Shown here: piece by piece, positions 36,173 through 45,198 of the stretch
Layout of the letters: every line of letters begins with the position of its first letter
How positions within the stretch are numbered: the stretch's first letter is position 1
The notes under the pieces: generated by a model
Seen by the model: only the letters and a program-made list of their open reading frames with translations
What the model was told of the DNA's origin: nothing
Database searches by the model: none
Position numbers and translations under genes: made by a program
NCBI RefSeq assembly: GCF_900156625.1
Contig: NZ_FTOB01000002.1
Coordinates: 862,275 to 926,274 of the forward strand
DNA length: 64,000 bases
From: Zobellia uliginosa
GTDB taxonomy: Bacteria; Bacteroidota; Bacteroidia; Flavobacteriales; Flavobacteriaceae
Direction of reading: 5' to 3'

Positions 36173-37741
36173 TTATTTAGATGCTTTGTCCACAACAACG
36201 CGTTGGTCTCTGTTGGCCACTTCCCATGCCGTGTAGAAAACTAAACGTGTACGGTTTTCGAGTAGATCATAGTTGATCTTGTCGGGCGTATCGCCAGGCC
36301 TGTGATAATCATCGTGGGTTCCATTAAAATAGAAAATGATAGGAATGTTGTTCTTGGCAAAATTGTAGTGGTCACTTCTGTAATAAAAACGGTTTGGGTC
36401 GTTTTCATCGTTATAGGTGTAATCTAATGTGATTTGGGTGTATTTGTTGTTGACTTCCTCGGAAAGTTCATGTAGGTCGGTACTGAGCTTGTCAGAGCCT
36501 ATCAAGTAGATGTAATTGCGTTCGCCATCACGTTTTGGGTCGATACGCCCTATCATATCGATATTGAGATTGGCCACTGTATTCTCCAATGGAAAAATGG
36601 GGTCTACATCGGTATAGTATTGCGAGCCTAAAAGTCCTTTTTCTTCGCCTGTAACGTGTAGGAAAACAATAGATCGCCTAGGTCCTTTACCGGCATCGGC
36701 GGCCTTTTTGAAAGCTTGGGCAATTTCCAAAAGCGCCACGGTACCCGAACCATCATCATCGGCACCATTGTTGATTTCACCGTCGGCCGTAATTCCAATA
36801 TGATCTAAGTGGGATGAAATTACCACGTATTCGTCAGGCTTCTCTGAGCCCTTTAATACGGCAACTACGTTTTCAGATGAAATCTCATCATTATCGCTCT
36901 CCACATCGATCGTAATCTTTTTGTTTAATTTCCTAGGCTTGTGATCCGATACTACCGTAGGTAAGATGGCTTTGGCCAGGGTCGAGTTGATCAAAAAATT
37001 GAAAAAGCCGTCACTATCGTCTTTGGCCAATTCCATTCTTCCATTATCGTTGCTCTCCATCCATTTAAAGCGACTTTTAAAGCGTGAAAAATTGCTCTCA
37101 TCGTAATATAAGATACCCTTGGCGCCCTTAGAGGTGGCGAGCTCCAATCGTTTGCCCAAAGATTCGGACATATTGCTCCAAATCGATTTCTCGGTCGAAC
37201 CCGATAATAGATAGTTGCCATTGGCATCTAACGGTTCTCCCGATTTGATCAATATCACTTTATCCTTTACATCAAGGTTCTTATAGTCTGAATACCTACC
37301 TTCCTCGATACCATAACCAGCGTATACGATCTCGTTAAAGGTGCCTTGAGCCTTTGAAAAGGTAAGAAAGCTTTCCCCTAAAGGATATTCCTTGCCATCA
37401 ACGGTAAGGGACCCCACAGGTAATTGGCTAACTTGAAGGGGGACTTTTTGAAAATAATCGCCGTTTTTTTGGGCAGCAGGTATACCCATTTTTTCGTATT
37501 GGGCCTTTAGGTATTCCACGGCTTTTTTCTGTCCGGGTTGACCGGTTTCCCTGCCTTCGAATTCGTCGGAAGCATATGTATATAAATGATCTTTGAGTTC
37601 ACTTTCGGTTATGGTTTCCCCGAACGTTTTAGGGGAATTGGTAGATTTGTTAACTGCATTTTTATCTCCATCGGAAACCGTTGTTTGTGATGAATTGCAG
37701 GCCATAGCCAATCCTATGGCAAGAATAATGAGTTTTTTCAT
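36173..37741 (-). CDS. M28 family zinc metallopeptidase, lipoprotein
   Basis: 522 residues. Lipobox LAMAC (Cys15). An inserted PA domain lies at about 125-250. The M28 catalytic part has all expected ligands: SSHLDHIG (His), NGADDDGSG (bridging Asp), TGEEKGLLGS (catalytic Glu and metal Glu), NIDMIGR (Asp) and THDDYHRPGDT (His). It is an aminopeptidase-like enzyme of the envelope that removes N-terminal residues from peptides. A minus-strand TATTTTTG at 37779-37772 serves as a likely -7 element. Confidence 0.93.
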   Translation of the reverse strand: MKKLIILAIGLAMACNSSQTTVSDGDKNAVNKSTNSPKTFGETITESELKDHLYTYASDEFEGRETGQPGQKKAVEYLKAQYEKMGIPAAQKNGDYFQKVPLQVSQLPVGSLTVDGKEYPLGESFLTFSKAQGTFNEIVYAGYGIEEGRYSDYKNLDVKDKVILIKSGEPLDANGNYLLSGSTEKSIWSNMSESLGKRLELATSKGAKGILYYDESNFSRFKSRFKWMESNDNGRMELAKDDSDGFFNFLINSTLAKAILPTVVSDHKPRKLNKKITIDVESDNDEISSENVVAVLKGSEKPDEYVVISSHLDHIGITADGEINNGADDDGSGTVALLEIAQAFKKAADAGKGPRRSIVFLHVTGEEKGLLGSQYYTDVDPIFPLENTVANLNIDMIGRIDPKRDGERNYIYLIGSDKLSTDLHELSEEVNNKYTQITLDYTYNDENDPNRFYYRSDHYNFAKNNIPIIFYFNGTHDDYHRPGDTPDKINYDLLENRTRLVFYTAWEVANRDQRVVVDKASK

Positions 37742-37771
37742 GTCTTATGGGTTATACTTATATAAAGTTTC

Positions 37772-37779
37772 CAAAAATA
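37772..37779 (-). promoter_or_regulatory. Putative -7 element (TATTTTTG) of the M28 peptidase gene
   Basis: Minus-strand match to TAnnTTTG, 30 nt before the ATG at 37741. No clear -33 element. Confidence 0.45.
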
Positions 37780-37892
37780 ACGAAAACAAATAGAAAAGGT
37801 CTGTTGCCCAGACAATAATTATGCTTCAAAAAGCATCACTTTTTTAACTAACTTGCTCGAGCTTTGACTATATTCCAACATCAAGATAAATT

Positions 37893-39080
37893 ATGAAATC
37901 TTTAAAACTATTATTCGCCTGTGCCTTAACAGGCGCTATATCCATGTCGTGTAACCAAATGAAAAAAGAAAAAATGACGGAATCCGTTTCTAAAACCCCA
38001 AAAGCCAAATTTGAAAAGAATATTAATGCCCAAGACTTTATCACAACTATTGAAGGTGATTCCGTAGGGTTCTATGTTTTGACCAACGTCAACGGAATGG
38101 AAGCTACCTTTACCAATTACGGACTACGTTTGGTGTCATTATACGTGCCCGATAAAAATGGGGAATTTGCCGATGTGGTTCTTGGCTTCGACAACCTAGC
38201 GGATTACCGCGCCAAAAAGAACTTTTACGGGGCCGTAATCGGTAGATACGGAAACCGTATAGCCAAAGGAAAGTTTACCCTGGATGGAAAAACTTATGAT
38301 TTGGCCATCAATAATAACGAAAACCACCTGCACGGAGGATTGCTCGGTTTTGAAAGCGTCGTTTGGAAGGTAGACGAACAAAGCGACAATGCCATATCCT
38401 TTACCCGAACCTCTCCTGATATGGAAGAAGGCTATCCGGGCAACCTAGAGGTCAAGGTCAGTTACTTGCTTACCGATGATAATGCCTTGGAAATAAGCTA
38501 TGAGGCAAAGACGGACAAGCCTACCTATGTAAACCTTACCAACCATTCCTTCTTTAACCTGAAAGGTGAAGGGGAAGGCACGGTCAATGACCATGTCGTA
38601 ATGTTGAACGCCGATAAGTTTACCCCCGTTGACAACGGATTGATTCCTACCGGTGAGCTAGAGGATGTGGCCGGCACCCCTTTTGATTTTAAAGTACCGA
38701 AGGCCATAGGGAGAGATATTGAAACTGATTTTGAACAACTGAAGCTAGGTAATGGCTACGACCATAATTTCGTGCTCAACGAAACTCCCAAAAATGCGGA
38801 AGGCCTGACTTTTGCCGCGAGAGTGGTAGAGCCCAATAGCGGTAGAACCTTAGAGGTGTATACCGATGAGCCGGGGGTTCAGTTTTACGGGGGGAATTTT
38901 CTCGACGGCACCGATATCGGCAAAAGTGGAAAGGCTTATGTCCGTAGGGGCTCTTTTTGTTTGGAAACACAACATTTCCCTAATTCGCCCAACCAACCAG
39001 GGTTCCCGAGTACGCGATTGGAGCCAGGGGAAACCTATACCTCGCATTGTACTTATAAATTTGGGGTTGTAGAAAACTAG
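37893..39080 (+). CDS. galM: Aldose 1-epimerase (galactose mutarotase), lipoprotein
   Basis: 395 residues. Lipoprotein signal with Cys20 in ISMSC. GalM hallmarks: FYGAVIGRYGNRIAKGKFTLDG, NNENHLHGG (His), YVNLTNHSFFNL (catalytic His) and the catalytic Glu near the C-terminus before the PNSGRTLEVYTDEPGVQFY segment. It interconverts alpha and beta anomers of free aldoses. Export as a lipoprotein is common in Bacteroidota and places it in the envelope. It is transcribed alone and convergent with the AraC regulator. Confidence 0.92.
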   Translation: MKSLKLLFACALTGAISMSCNQMKKEKMTESVSKTPKAKFEKNINAQDFITTIEGDSVGFYVLTNVNGMEATFTNYGLRLVSLYVPDKNGEFADVVLGFDNLADYRAKKNFYGAVIGRYGNRIAKGKFTLDGKTYDLAINNNENHLHGGLLGFESVVWKVDEQSDNAISFTRTSPDMEEGYPGNLEVKVSYLLTDDNALEISYEAKTDKPTYVNLTNHSFFNLKGEGEGTVNDHVVMLNADKFTPVDNGLIPTGELEDVAGTPFDFKVPKAIGRDIETDFEQLKLGNGYDHNFVLNETPKNAEGLTFAARVVEPNSGRTLEVYTDEPGVQFYGGNFLDGTDIGKSGKAYVRRGSFCLETQHFPNSPNQPGFPSTRLEPGETYTSHCTYKFGVVEN

Positions 39081-39106
39081 ATAGGGGCGCTCACCGTTTT
39101 TCCGTT

Positions 39107-39949
39107 CTATTGTTGGGCGGAAAAGCGGGAGGGCGTAACACCCTTTAATTTTTTGAATTGCCTGTTGAAATTTGATATGGAGGAAAAGCCCGACTGTTCC
39201 GATATTTCAAGGATGGAAAGTTGGTCTTCCGATCGGTTCAACAACTGACAGGCATGCTCTATCCTAAGCTCGATCAAGAATTGAAAGAAGGTTTTGTTGG
39301 TGTGCTGTTTGAAAAACTTACAAAACGCATTGGGTGTCATATACACCTGGGAGGCTACCGTGTTCAAACCGATTTCAGACTGAAAGTGGGTAACTACGTA
39401 TTCAAATATGGTCTGCATTCGTCGTCCTTGGGAGTTGCCGATTTTCTTTGGGTAAATAAAATTCGTCAAGGTTTTTTTATCGGTATGGCCCAATCGTTTC
39501 AGTAACTGGAAAAAAGCTACAAAGCGGTCTAGTTTTTCCAAATGCGGGAGCTGTACCATAAGCTTTTGGATCGGCTCCGTATTTCCTATAATTTGAAACC
39601 CCTCCCTTGAAATATCGAGTAGGGGCTGTAGTTCTTCGAGGTCGGGCAGTTCAAAAAACGAGGTTCCAAAAGTATGCTCCGTAAAGAACAAGGAGATTTT
39701 ATGCGACATCTCGTCACTTTTGTCATTTTTGAACATATGTGGGCAATGCGGCCCGATAACAAAAAAATCACCGTCTTTAAAAGGGTGGATACTATCGCCC
39801 ACAATTAGTTTTCCTTTGGCCTTTACGATCAAGGTAAACTGAATTTCAGCATGTTGGTGCAGTCTGTCGTAGAAGATCGGCTCACGGTCTACTTGAACGA
39901 TCAAGTTTTGGTGAAGTGGTTTTGGAACCTGAAACGGATGGACTTTCAT
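39107..39949 (-). CDS. AraC family transcriptional regulator, probable activator of the hydroxyproline operon
   Basis: 280 residues. An N-terminal cupin-like sensor (about 20-105: HQHAEIQFTLIVKAKGKLIVGD, FFVIGPHCPHMF) precedes an AraC-type double helix-turn-helix (about 175-275: GLNTVASQVYMTPNAFCKFFKQ and ISEQSGFSSISNFNRQFKKLKGVTPSRF). It is divergent from the hydroxyproline genes with a 142-nt intergenic region, so it probably controls them in response to hydroxyproline or a pathway intermediate. That link is inference from position. Confidence 0.88.
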   Translation of the reverse strand: MKVHPFQVPKPLHQNLIVQVDREPIFYDRLHQHAEIQFTLIVKAKGKLIVGDSIHPFKDGDFFVIGPHCPHMFKNDKSDEMSHKISLFFTEHTFGTSFFELPDLEELQPLLDISREGFQIIGNTEPIQKLMVQLPHLEKLDRFVAFFQLLKRLGHTDKKTLTNFIYPKKIGNSQGRRMQTIFEYVVTHFQSEIGLNTVASQVYMTPNAFCKFFKQHTNKTFFQFLIELRIEHACQLLNRSEDQLSILEISEQSGFSSISNFNRQFKKLKGVTPSRFSAQQ

Positions 39950-40058
39950 GGATGTGTTGAGCGTATTTATTGCGCTTATTCGTATAAAGGCATATTGAAT
40001 GGATAATATAGTCTAATTTTTTGATAAAATCATCTTATTCTCCTTCGTGTTCTACAAC

Positions 40059-40066
40059 TAATTTTG
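40059..40066 (+). promoter_or_regulatory. Putative -7 element (TAATTTTG) of the hydroxyproline operon
   Basis: TAATTTTG matches TAnnTTTG, 25 nt before the ATG at 40092. A good TTG -33 element is missing, as expected for an activator-dependent promoter. Confidence 0.5.
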
Positions 40067-40091
40067 TCCAAGACACTTTTAAAACAACCTT

Positions 40092-41030
40092 ATGAAATTT
40101 GAATGGAAGGGGGTAATGCCCGCGGTAACTACTAAATTCAATAGTGACGATACATTGGATCTAAACACGTTCCGTACAAATATTGAAGCACAGATAGAAG
40201 CAGGGGTACACGGTATAGTTTTGGGCGGCTCACTTGGCGAGGCCAGTACCTTGGGGGCGGAAGAAAAAAGGATATTGATCAAAGAAACCGTTCAAATCGT
40301 TGACGATAAAATTCCTGTAATTATGACAATTGCGGAGCAGGCTACAAAAGTGGCCCTGCAAGCGGTAAAGGATGCAGGGGAAAGTGGTGCGGACGGACTA
40401 ATGGTCCTTCCTCCCATGCGCTACAAATCCACCGACCATGAAACCGTTGAATTTTTTAAGGAAATAGCCGGTAGCACTGAGCTTCCGATTATGATCTACA
40501 ACAATCCGGTGGACTATAAAATCGAGGTTACGGTAGACATGTTCAAAGAACTTTTGGAACTAAAGAATATTACGGCCGTAAAGGAATCTACCCGAGATAT
40601 CATAAATATAGGACGCTTGAGAAACGAATTCGGTTCCGACTTGAGTATTTTGACGGGCGTCGACCCATTGGCCCTAGAAAGCCTTCTTATCGGTGCCGAT
40701 GGTTGGGTGGCAGGTTTGGTCTGTGCCTTTCCTGCGGAAACCGTAGCTATTTACGAGCTGGCAAAAGCTGGATATGCCAAGGAAGCTACCGAAATCTATA
40801 GATGGTTCTTGCCTTTATTGGAATTGGATATTAGTCCTCAATTGGTGCAAAATATCAAGTTGGCCGAGGTGGCTACGGGTATCGGCACCGAAAATGTACG
40901 TAAACCTAGGCTTCCATTGCAAGGTGCAGAACGTGAAAGAGTGCTGAAGGTGATTCAAGACGGATTGAAGACAAGGCCCCAATTGCCCGATTATAAAAAC
41001 CTAAAGCCTTTGAACACGACCTTGGCCTAA
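40092..41030 (+). CDS. lhpC: 1-pyrroline-4-hydroxy-2-carboxylate deaminase (DapA/NAL superfamily)
   Basis: 312 residues, (beta/alpha)8 aldolase class I fold. VLGGSLGEASTLGAEEK is the substrate carboxylate loop, IMIYNNPVDYK holds the conserved Tyr, and ITAVKESTRDI holds the Schiff-base Lys. In isolation it would be called a dihydrodipicolinate synthase-like protein. Its place with a hydroxyproline epimerase, an amino-acid oxidase and a semialdehyde dehydrogenase identifies it as the deaminase that makes 2-oxoglutarate semialdehyde and ammonia. First gene of the operon. Confidence 0.85.
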   Translation: MKFEWKGVMPAVTTKFNSDDTLDLNTFRTNIEAQIEAGVHGIVLGGSLGEASTLGAEEKRILIKETVQIVDDKIPVIMTIAEQATKVALQAVKDAGESGADGLMVLPPMRYKSTDHETVEFFKEIAGSTELPIMIYNNPVDYKIEVTVDMFKELLELKNITAVKESTRDIINIGRLRNEFGSDLSILTGVDPLALESLLIGADGWVAGLVCAFPAETVAIYELAKAGYAKEATEIYRWFLPLLELDISPQLVQNIKLAEVATGIGTENVRKPRLPLQGAERERVLKVIQDGLKTRPQLPDYKNLKPLNTTLA

Positions 41031-41197
41031 GCCTAAAACGCGATGGCAACCTGGTTTAAGAATGCTCCGATAGAGATGAGCGGGACCTATGTCCCGACTT
41101 GGTCTGGCGAGCTGAAAGTCTTTTGAGCAAATTCTTGCTGCTTCAGGGCAATTATAGTAGCTTCATGGCTGCAGATAAAGACTTCAAATACAACAAT

Positions 41198-42784
41198 ATG
41201 ATTACAGGAAAAAACTACATAGGAAAAGATCTTTCGTCTAAGGGAAACCAAACGTACAACACCTTTGACCCGAATGCGAATCAAGCGACGGAGTGGACGT
41301 TCTACGAAGCTACCAAGGAAGAGATAGATAGTGCGGTGGGTAAGGCCGATGAGGCCTTTCAGGTGTATAAAAACCTTTCCGGGGCAAAAAAGGCCCAGTT
41401 TCTAGAAGCTATAGCCGAAGAGCTTGAAGCTTTGGGCGATGAATTGACACGGACGTATTGTAAGGAGTCGGGCTTGCCACAAGGAAGGGCCATGGGCGAA
41501 CGTGGGCGTACCATGGGGCAGTTGCGGGCCTTTGCCGAACTTTTAAAGGAAGGTTCATGGGTAGAGGCAACCATAGATACGGCCCAACCGGACCGACAAC
41601 CTTTTCCTAAGTTAGATTTGCGAAAAATGCTATTGCCTATCGGTCCCATAGCTGTTTTTGGCTCGAGTAACTTTCCCTTTGCGTTTTCTACGGCGGGCGG
41701 TGATACGGCCAGTGCCTTGGCTGCGGGTTGTCCGGTAATCGTAAAAAGCCATCCGATGCATGCGGGAACTGGGGAACTGGTTTCCTCGGCAATCATAAAG
41801 GCCGCCGAACGTACCGGTATGCCCGACGGTGTTTTTTCAAACCTGAACAGCAGCGGAATAGAAGTTGGACAGCAGTTGGTGCTCCATCCTAAAGTTAAGG
41901 GTGTTGGCTTTACGGGAAGTATAAAAGGAGGCACCGCACTCTATCAATTGGCAAACGAACGTAAGGAGCCTATACCTGTTTTTGCCGAAATGGGCAGTAT
42001 TAACCCAGTGGTAGTCCTTCCTTCGGCCTTACAGGAAAAAGGAGCATTTTGGGCCCAACAATACGCTGGGTCGATCATGTTGGGAGCGGGGCAGTTTTGT
42101 ACCAACCCCGGGTTGATCCTAGGGGTAAAAAGTACTTCCTTAGATGTCTTTATTGACGCCTTGGGCGAAGAAATAGAAAAATTGGAGCCTAGCTGTATGC
42201 TACATCCTAACATACATAGCAACTACGAAAAAGGTAAGGAAGAAGTGTCGGCCCAAGGGGGAACCGATGTAGTGGCCGAATATAAAAAACAGACAGCACC
42301 GAATTATGCCCGACAAAAAATACTGACCGTCAATGGGGTGAATTTCTTAAAGAACCCTAAACTGCATCAAGAAGTTTTCGGCCCTTTCTCCGTAGTGGTG
42401 AGATGTACCGATGCCAATGAATTAACGGAAGTATTGAACTGTTTGGAAGGCCAGTTAACAGGTACCGTTCTCGGTAATGCCGAAGAGATCGAACGCTACG
42501 GTTCGGTAATCGATGCTTTACAGGGAAGGGTAGGGCGACTAATTTTTAACGGGGTGCCTACCGGTGTGGAAGTTTGTCCTTCCATGCAACACGGGGGACC
42601 TTTTCCTGCAAGTACCGATAGTCGGTTCACTTCTGTAGGGGTTTCTGCCATTAAACGTTGGGTTAGACCGGTTTCTTTTCAAAACTGGCCGCAAGAAGCC
42701 CTTCCGGAAGCATTACGTGATAACAATCCGCTTTCCATAATGCGTATTGTTGACAGTGCGCATACCAATAAAAAAATAGAATAA
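41198..42784 (+). CDS. lhpG: 2-oxoglutarate semialdehyde (2,5-dioxovalerate) dehydrogenase
   Basis: 528 residues from the ATG at 41198 (MITGKNYIG), the usual start of the family. An ATG at 41165 and a TTG at 41099 are possible but poorly supported. ALDH fold: cofactor loop FGSSNFPFAFSTAGGDTASALAAG, general base Glu in FAEMGSINPVV, nucleophile Cys in GAGQFCTNPG. It oxidises 2-oxoglutarate semialdehyde to 2-oxoglutarate with NAD(P)+, the last step of the pathway. The 167-nt gap before it holds a 6-bp hairpin (CGGGAC/GTCCCG, 41081-41096). Confidence 0.88.
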   Translation: MITGKNYIGKDLSSKGNQTYNTFDPNANQATEWTFYEATKEEIDSAVGKADEAFQVYKNLSGAKKAQFLEAIAEELEALGDELTRTYCKESGLPQGRAMGERGRTMGQLRAFAELLKEGSWVEATIDTAQPDRQPFPKLDLRKMLLPIGPIAVFGSSNFPFAFSTAGGDTASALAAGCPVIVKSHPMHAGTGELVSSAIIKAAERTGMPDGVFSNLNSSGIEVGQQLVLHPKVKGVGFTGSIKGGTALYQLANERKEPIPVFAEMGSINPVVVLPSALQEKGAFWAQQYAGSIMLGAGQFCTNPGLILGVKSTSLDVFIDALGEEIEKLEPSCMLHPNIHSNYEKGKEEVSAQGGTDVVAEYKKQTAPNYARQKILTVNGVNFLKNPKLHQEVFGPFSVVVRCTDANELTEVLNCLEGQLTGTVLGNAEEIERYGSVIDALQGRVGRLIFNGVPTGVEVCPSMQHGGPFPASTDSRFTSVGVSAIKRWVRPVSFQNWPQEALPEALRDNNPLSIMRIVDSAHTNKKIE

Positions 42785-42814
42785 GATTTAGGTCGTACAA
42801 TTGATAATGGAAAT

Positions 42815-43822
42815 ATGGCTACAAGTGTTTTCAGGTGTATAGATGCACATACCTGCGGAAACCCGGTTAGGGTCGTCGCCGAAGGTGGCCCTGAACTTAG
42901 CGGGGCGTCAATGAGCGAAAAGCGCCAGCATTTTCTTAGGGAATATGACTGGATACGCAAAGGGCTGATGTTCGAGCCTAGGGGACACGATATGATGAGC
43001 GGCAGCATTTTTTACCCACCGGCCGACCCTGAAAACGATTTTGGTATTCTCTTTATTGAAACCAGTGGCTGCTTGCCCATGTGTGGCCATGGCACCATTG
43101 GGGCCATTACCATTGGTATCGAAGAAGGATTGCTACAGCCGAAAACCCCAGGGACCATAAGAATGGAAACCCCGGCAGGCCTGGTGAAAATCGCATATCA
43201 ACAGACGGGGAAAAAGGTAGACTGGGTAAAGTTGACCAATGTGAAATCGTATTTGGCGGCCACGGAACTGACCGTACAAAGTTCCGTTTTGGGGGAATTG
43301 GTATTCGATGTTTCCTATGGAGGGAATTTTTATGCCATCATCGATCCACAGGAAAATTTCTCGGGCATTCAAGATTTTACGGCCGGGAAGCTGGTGCAGC
43401 TAAGTCAGGAAATCCGCGATAAAATCAATGCCGAATACCCGAATGCATTTGTCCACCCCGAGAACGAAACCATCAACGGTGTGAGCCATATTTTATGGAC
43501 GGGAGACACGATCTCTTCCGATGCTACCGCTAGAAATGCCGTTTTTTACGGGGATAAGGCCATAGATAGGTCGCCCTGTGGTACCGGCACTTCCGCGCGA
43601 ATGGCGCAATGGTATGCCAAGGGTAAATTGAAGAAGGGAGAGGACTTTGTCCATGAAAGCTTTATCGGTTCTAAATTTATAGGGAGGGTAGAAGAGGAAA
43701 CCCTACTAGATGGTAAGGTTGCCATTTTTCCGAGTATACAGGGGTGGGCCCGGATATATGGCCATAACACCATTACAATCGATGACGACGACCCATATGC
43801 ACATGGGTTTCAGGTGAAATAA
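42815..43822 (+). CDS. lhpA: 4-hydroxyproline 2-epimerase (proline racemase family)
   Basis: 335 residues. The two acid/base residues of an active epimerase are both present: Cys90 in LPMCGHGTIG and a second Cys in DRSPCGTGTSA (near 255). DAHTCGNPVRVV is the N-terminal signature. It converts trans-4-hydroxy-L-proline to cis-4-hydroxy-D-proline. The second Cys (not Thr) separates it from 3-hydroxyproline dehydratases. Third gene of the operon. Confidence 0.92.
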   Translation: MATSVFRCIDAHTCGNPVRVVAEGGPELSGASMSEKRQHFLREYDWIRKGLMFEPRGHDMMSGSIFYPPADPENDFGILFIETSGCLPMCGHGTIGAITIGIEEGLLQPKTPGTIRMETPAGLVKIAYQQTGKKVDWVKLTNVKSYLAATELTVQSSVLGELVFDVSYGGNFYAIIDPQENFSGIQDFTAGKLVQLSQEIRDKINAEYPNAFVHPENETINGVSHILWTGDTISSDATARNAVFYGDKAIDRSPCGTGTSARMAQWYAKGKLKKGEDFVHESFIGSKFIGRVEEETLLDGKVAIFPSIQGWARIYGHNTITIDDDDPYAHGFQVK

Positions 43823-43835
43823 ACAAATAGGGAAA

Positions 43836-45086
43836 TTGAGCAAAAGCGTAATCATTATAGGAGGAGGGATTGTCGGACTGTGTTCGGCCTATTTTCTTCA
43901 AAAGGAAGGACATGAGGTCATCATTATAGATAAGTCCGATATGACCTCGGGAGCCTCTTTTGTAAACGCAGGATACATTACGCCTAGCCATATTGTGCCA
44001 TTGGCGTCACCCGGTATGATCGCAAAGGGCATCAAAATGATGTTCAATTCGGCCAGTCCCTTTTATATGAAGCCCCGGTGGGATATGGAATTCTTCAAAT
44101 GGTCGTGGTACTTTCACAAATCCTCTACCAAGGAAAAAGTAACCAGGGCGATTCCCGTAATTAAGGAGGTGAATGTCTTGAGCCGTGAACTCTTTCAGCT
44201 TATTAAGGCTTCCGGTGATTTGGGCGACTTTCAACTGGAACGGAAAGGCTTGTTGATGCTCTATAAAACCAAGGAAGCCTATCTTCATGAGAAGGAAGTG
44301 GCGGACAAGGCCAGTTTTTTGGGACTTGAAGTTTCCGAACTGGACCAAAAACAATTGGGACGTCTGGAACCCGATGTCGCTATTGATGCCAAAGGAGCCA
44401 TTCATTATGAGTGCGACGGGCACACCACACCTACGCAATTCATGCCTAAAATGCTAGATTACCTTCGCAAGGTAGGGGTCGATATACGATTGAACGAAGA
44501 GGTTGTGGACCTAAAGGTGAAAGACATGCGTATTCAAGAGGTTCAAACCTCAAAAGGAAATTATACGGCCGACGAAGTAGTACTGGCCGCGGGTTCGTGG
44601 AGTGGGAAAATCGCCCGAAAGATAAATTTAGACCTACCCTTACAAGGAGGAAAAGGTTATAGTATAAACGTTGTACGACCTACCGGAATATCTATTCCCG
44701 CCATTTTGATGGAGTCTAATATGGCAGTCACCCCTATGCAGGGCTTTACACGCTTTGCAGGTACCATGGAGTTTTCAGGACTCAACGACCATATTCGAAA
44801 AGAACGGGCCATGGCCATCGCCATGGGAGCCCACAGTTTTTATCCTAGGGTAGATATAAACGACAATGAGATGGCCAATGTCAAGACGGGGCTACGACCT
44901 GTCTCTCCCGATGGTCTTCCCTATATAGGAAGGTCGCATAAGTTGAAGAACCTGACCTTCGCTACGGGCCACGCCATGATGGGATGGAGCTTGGGACCCG
45001 TTACCGGAAAATTGGTATCGGAAATAATTAGTGAACGAAACACCATTATGGATATCAAAGCTTTTTCCCCTGACAGGAGATTTTAA
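43836..45086 (+). CDS. FAD-dependent D-hydroxyproline dehydrogenase (DAO/DadA family)
   Basis: 416 residues. Dinucleotide-binding VIIIGGGIVGLCSAYFLQKEG (residues 5-25) in two parts, a second FAD-contact motif AAGSWSG, and the C-terminal TGLRPVSPDGLPYIGR and GHAMMGWSLGP typical of DadA-type amino-acid oxidoreductases. It oxidises cis-4-hydroxy-D-proline to 1-pyrroline-4-hydroxy-2-carboxylate, feeding the deaminase. Start codon appears to be TTG (43836): no ATG is available before the FAD motif. Last gene of the operon. Its role is assigned from context. Confidence 0.85.
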   Translation: MSKSVIIIGGGIVGLCSAYFLQKEGHEVIIIDKSDMTSGASFVNAGYITPSHIVPLASPGMIAKGIKMMFNSASPFYMKPRWDMEFFKWSWYFHKSSTKEKVTRAIPVIKEVNVLSRELFQLIKASGDLGDFQLERKGLLMLYKTKEAYLHEKEVADKASFLGLEVSELDQKQLGRLEPDVAIDAKGAIHYECDGHTTPTQFMPKMLDYLRKVGVDIRLNEEVVDLKVKDMRIQEVQTSKGNYTADEVVLAAGSWSGKIARKINLDLPLQGGKGYSINVVRPTGISIPAILMESNMAVTPMQGFTRFAGTMEFSGLNDHIRKERAMAIAMGAHSFYPRVDINDNEMANVKTGLRPVSPDGLPYIGRSHKLKNLTFATGHAMMGWSLGPVTGKLVSEIISERNTIMDIKAFSPDRRF

Positions 45087-45115
45087 ATGTCTACTTGTAA
45101 CTTTTAGACATTTAA
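45083..45115. other. 11-bp inverted repeat over the end of the dehydrogenase gene
   Basis: TTAAATGTCTA (45083-45093) and TAGACATTTAA (45105-45115) are perfect inverted repeats that include the stop codon. No T run follows, so it may be a weak terminator, an mRNA 3'-end structure or an operator for cydAB, whose ATG is 84 nt downstream. Confidence 0.5.
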
Positions 45116-45171
45116 CAAAAAAATCCAATAAAACGTAACCATTGTTACTGGGTAAAAAGAAGGGTGGGTAG

Positions 45172-45179
45172 TATCTTTG
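45172..45179 (+). promoter_or_regulatory. Putative -7 element (TATCTTTG) of cydAB
   Basis: TATCTTTG matches TAnnTTTG, 19 nt before the cydA ATG. The nearest TTG (45142-45144 region) is too far for a standard -33, so this part is uncertain. Confidence 0.5.
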
Positions 45180-45198
45180 TATTACAAAACCCACCGTT

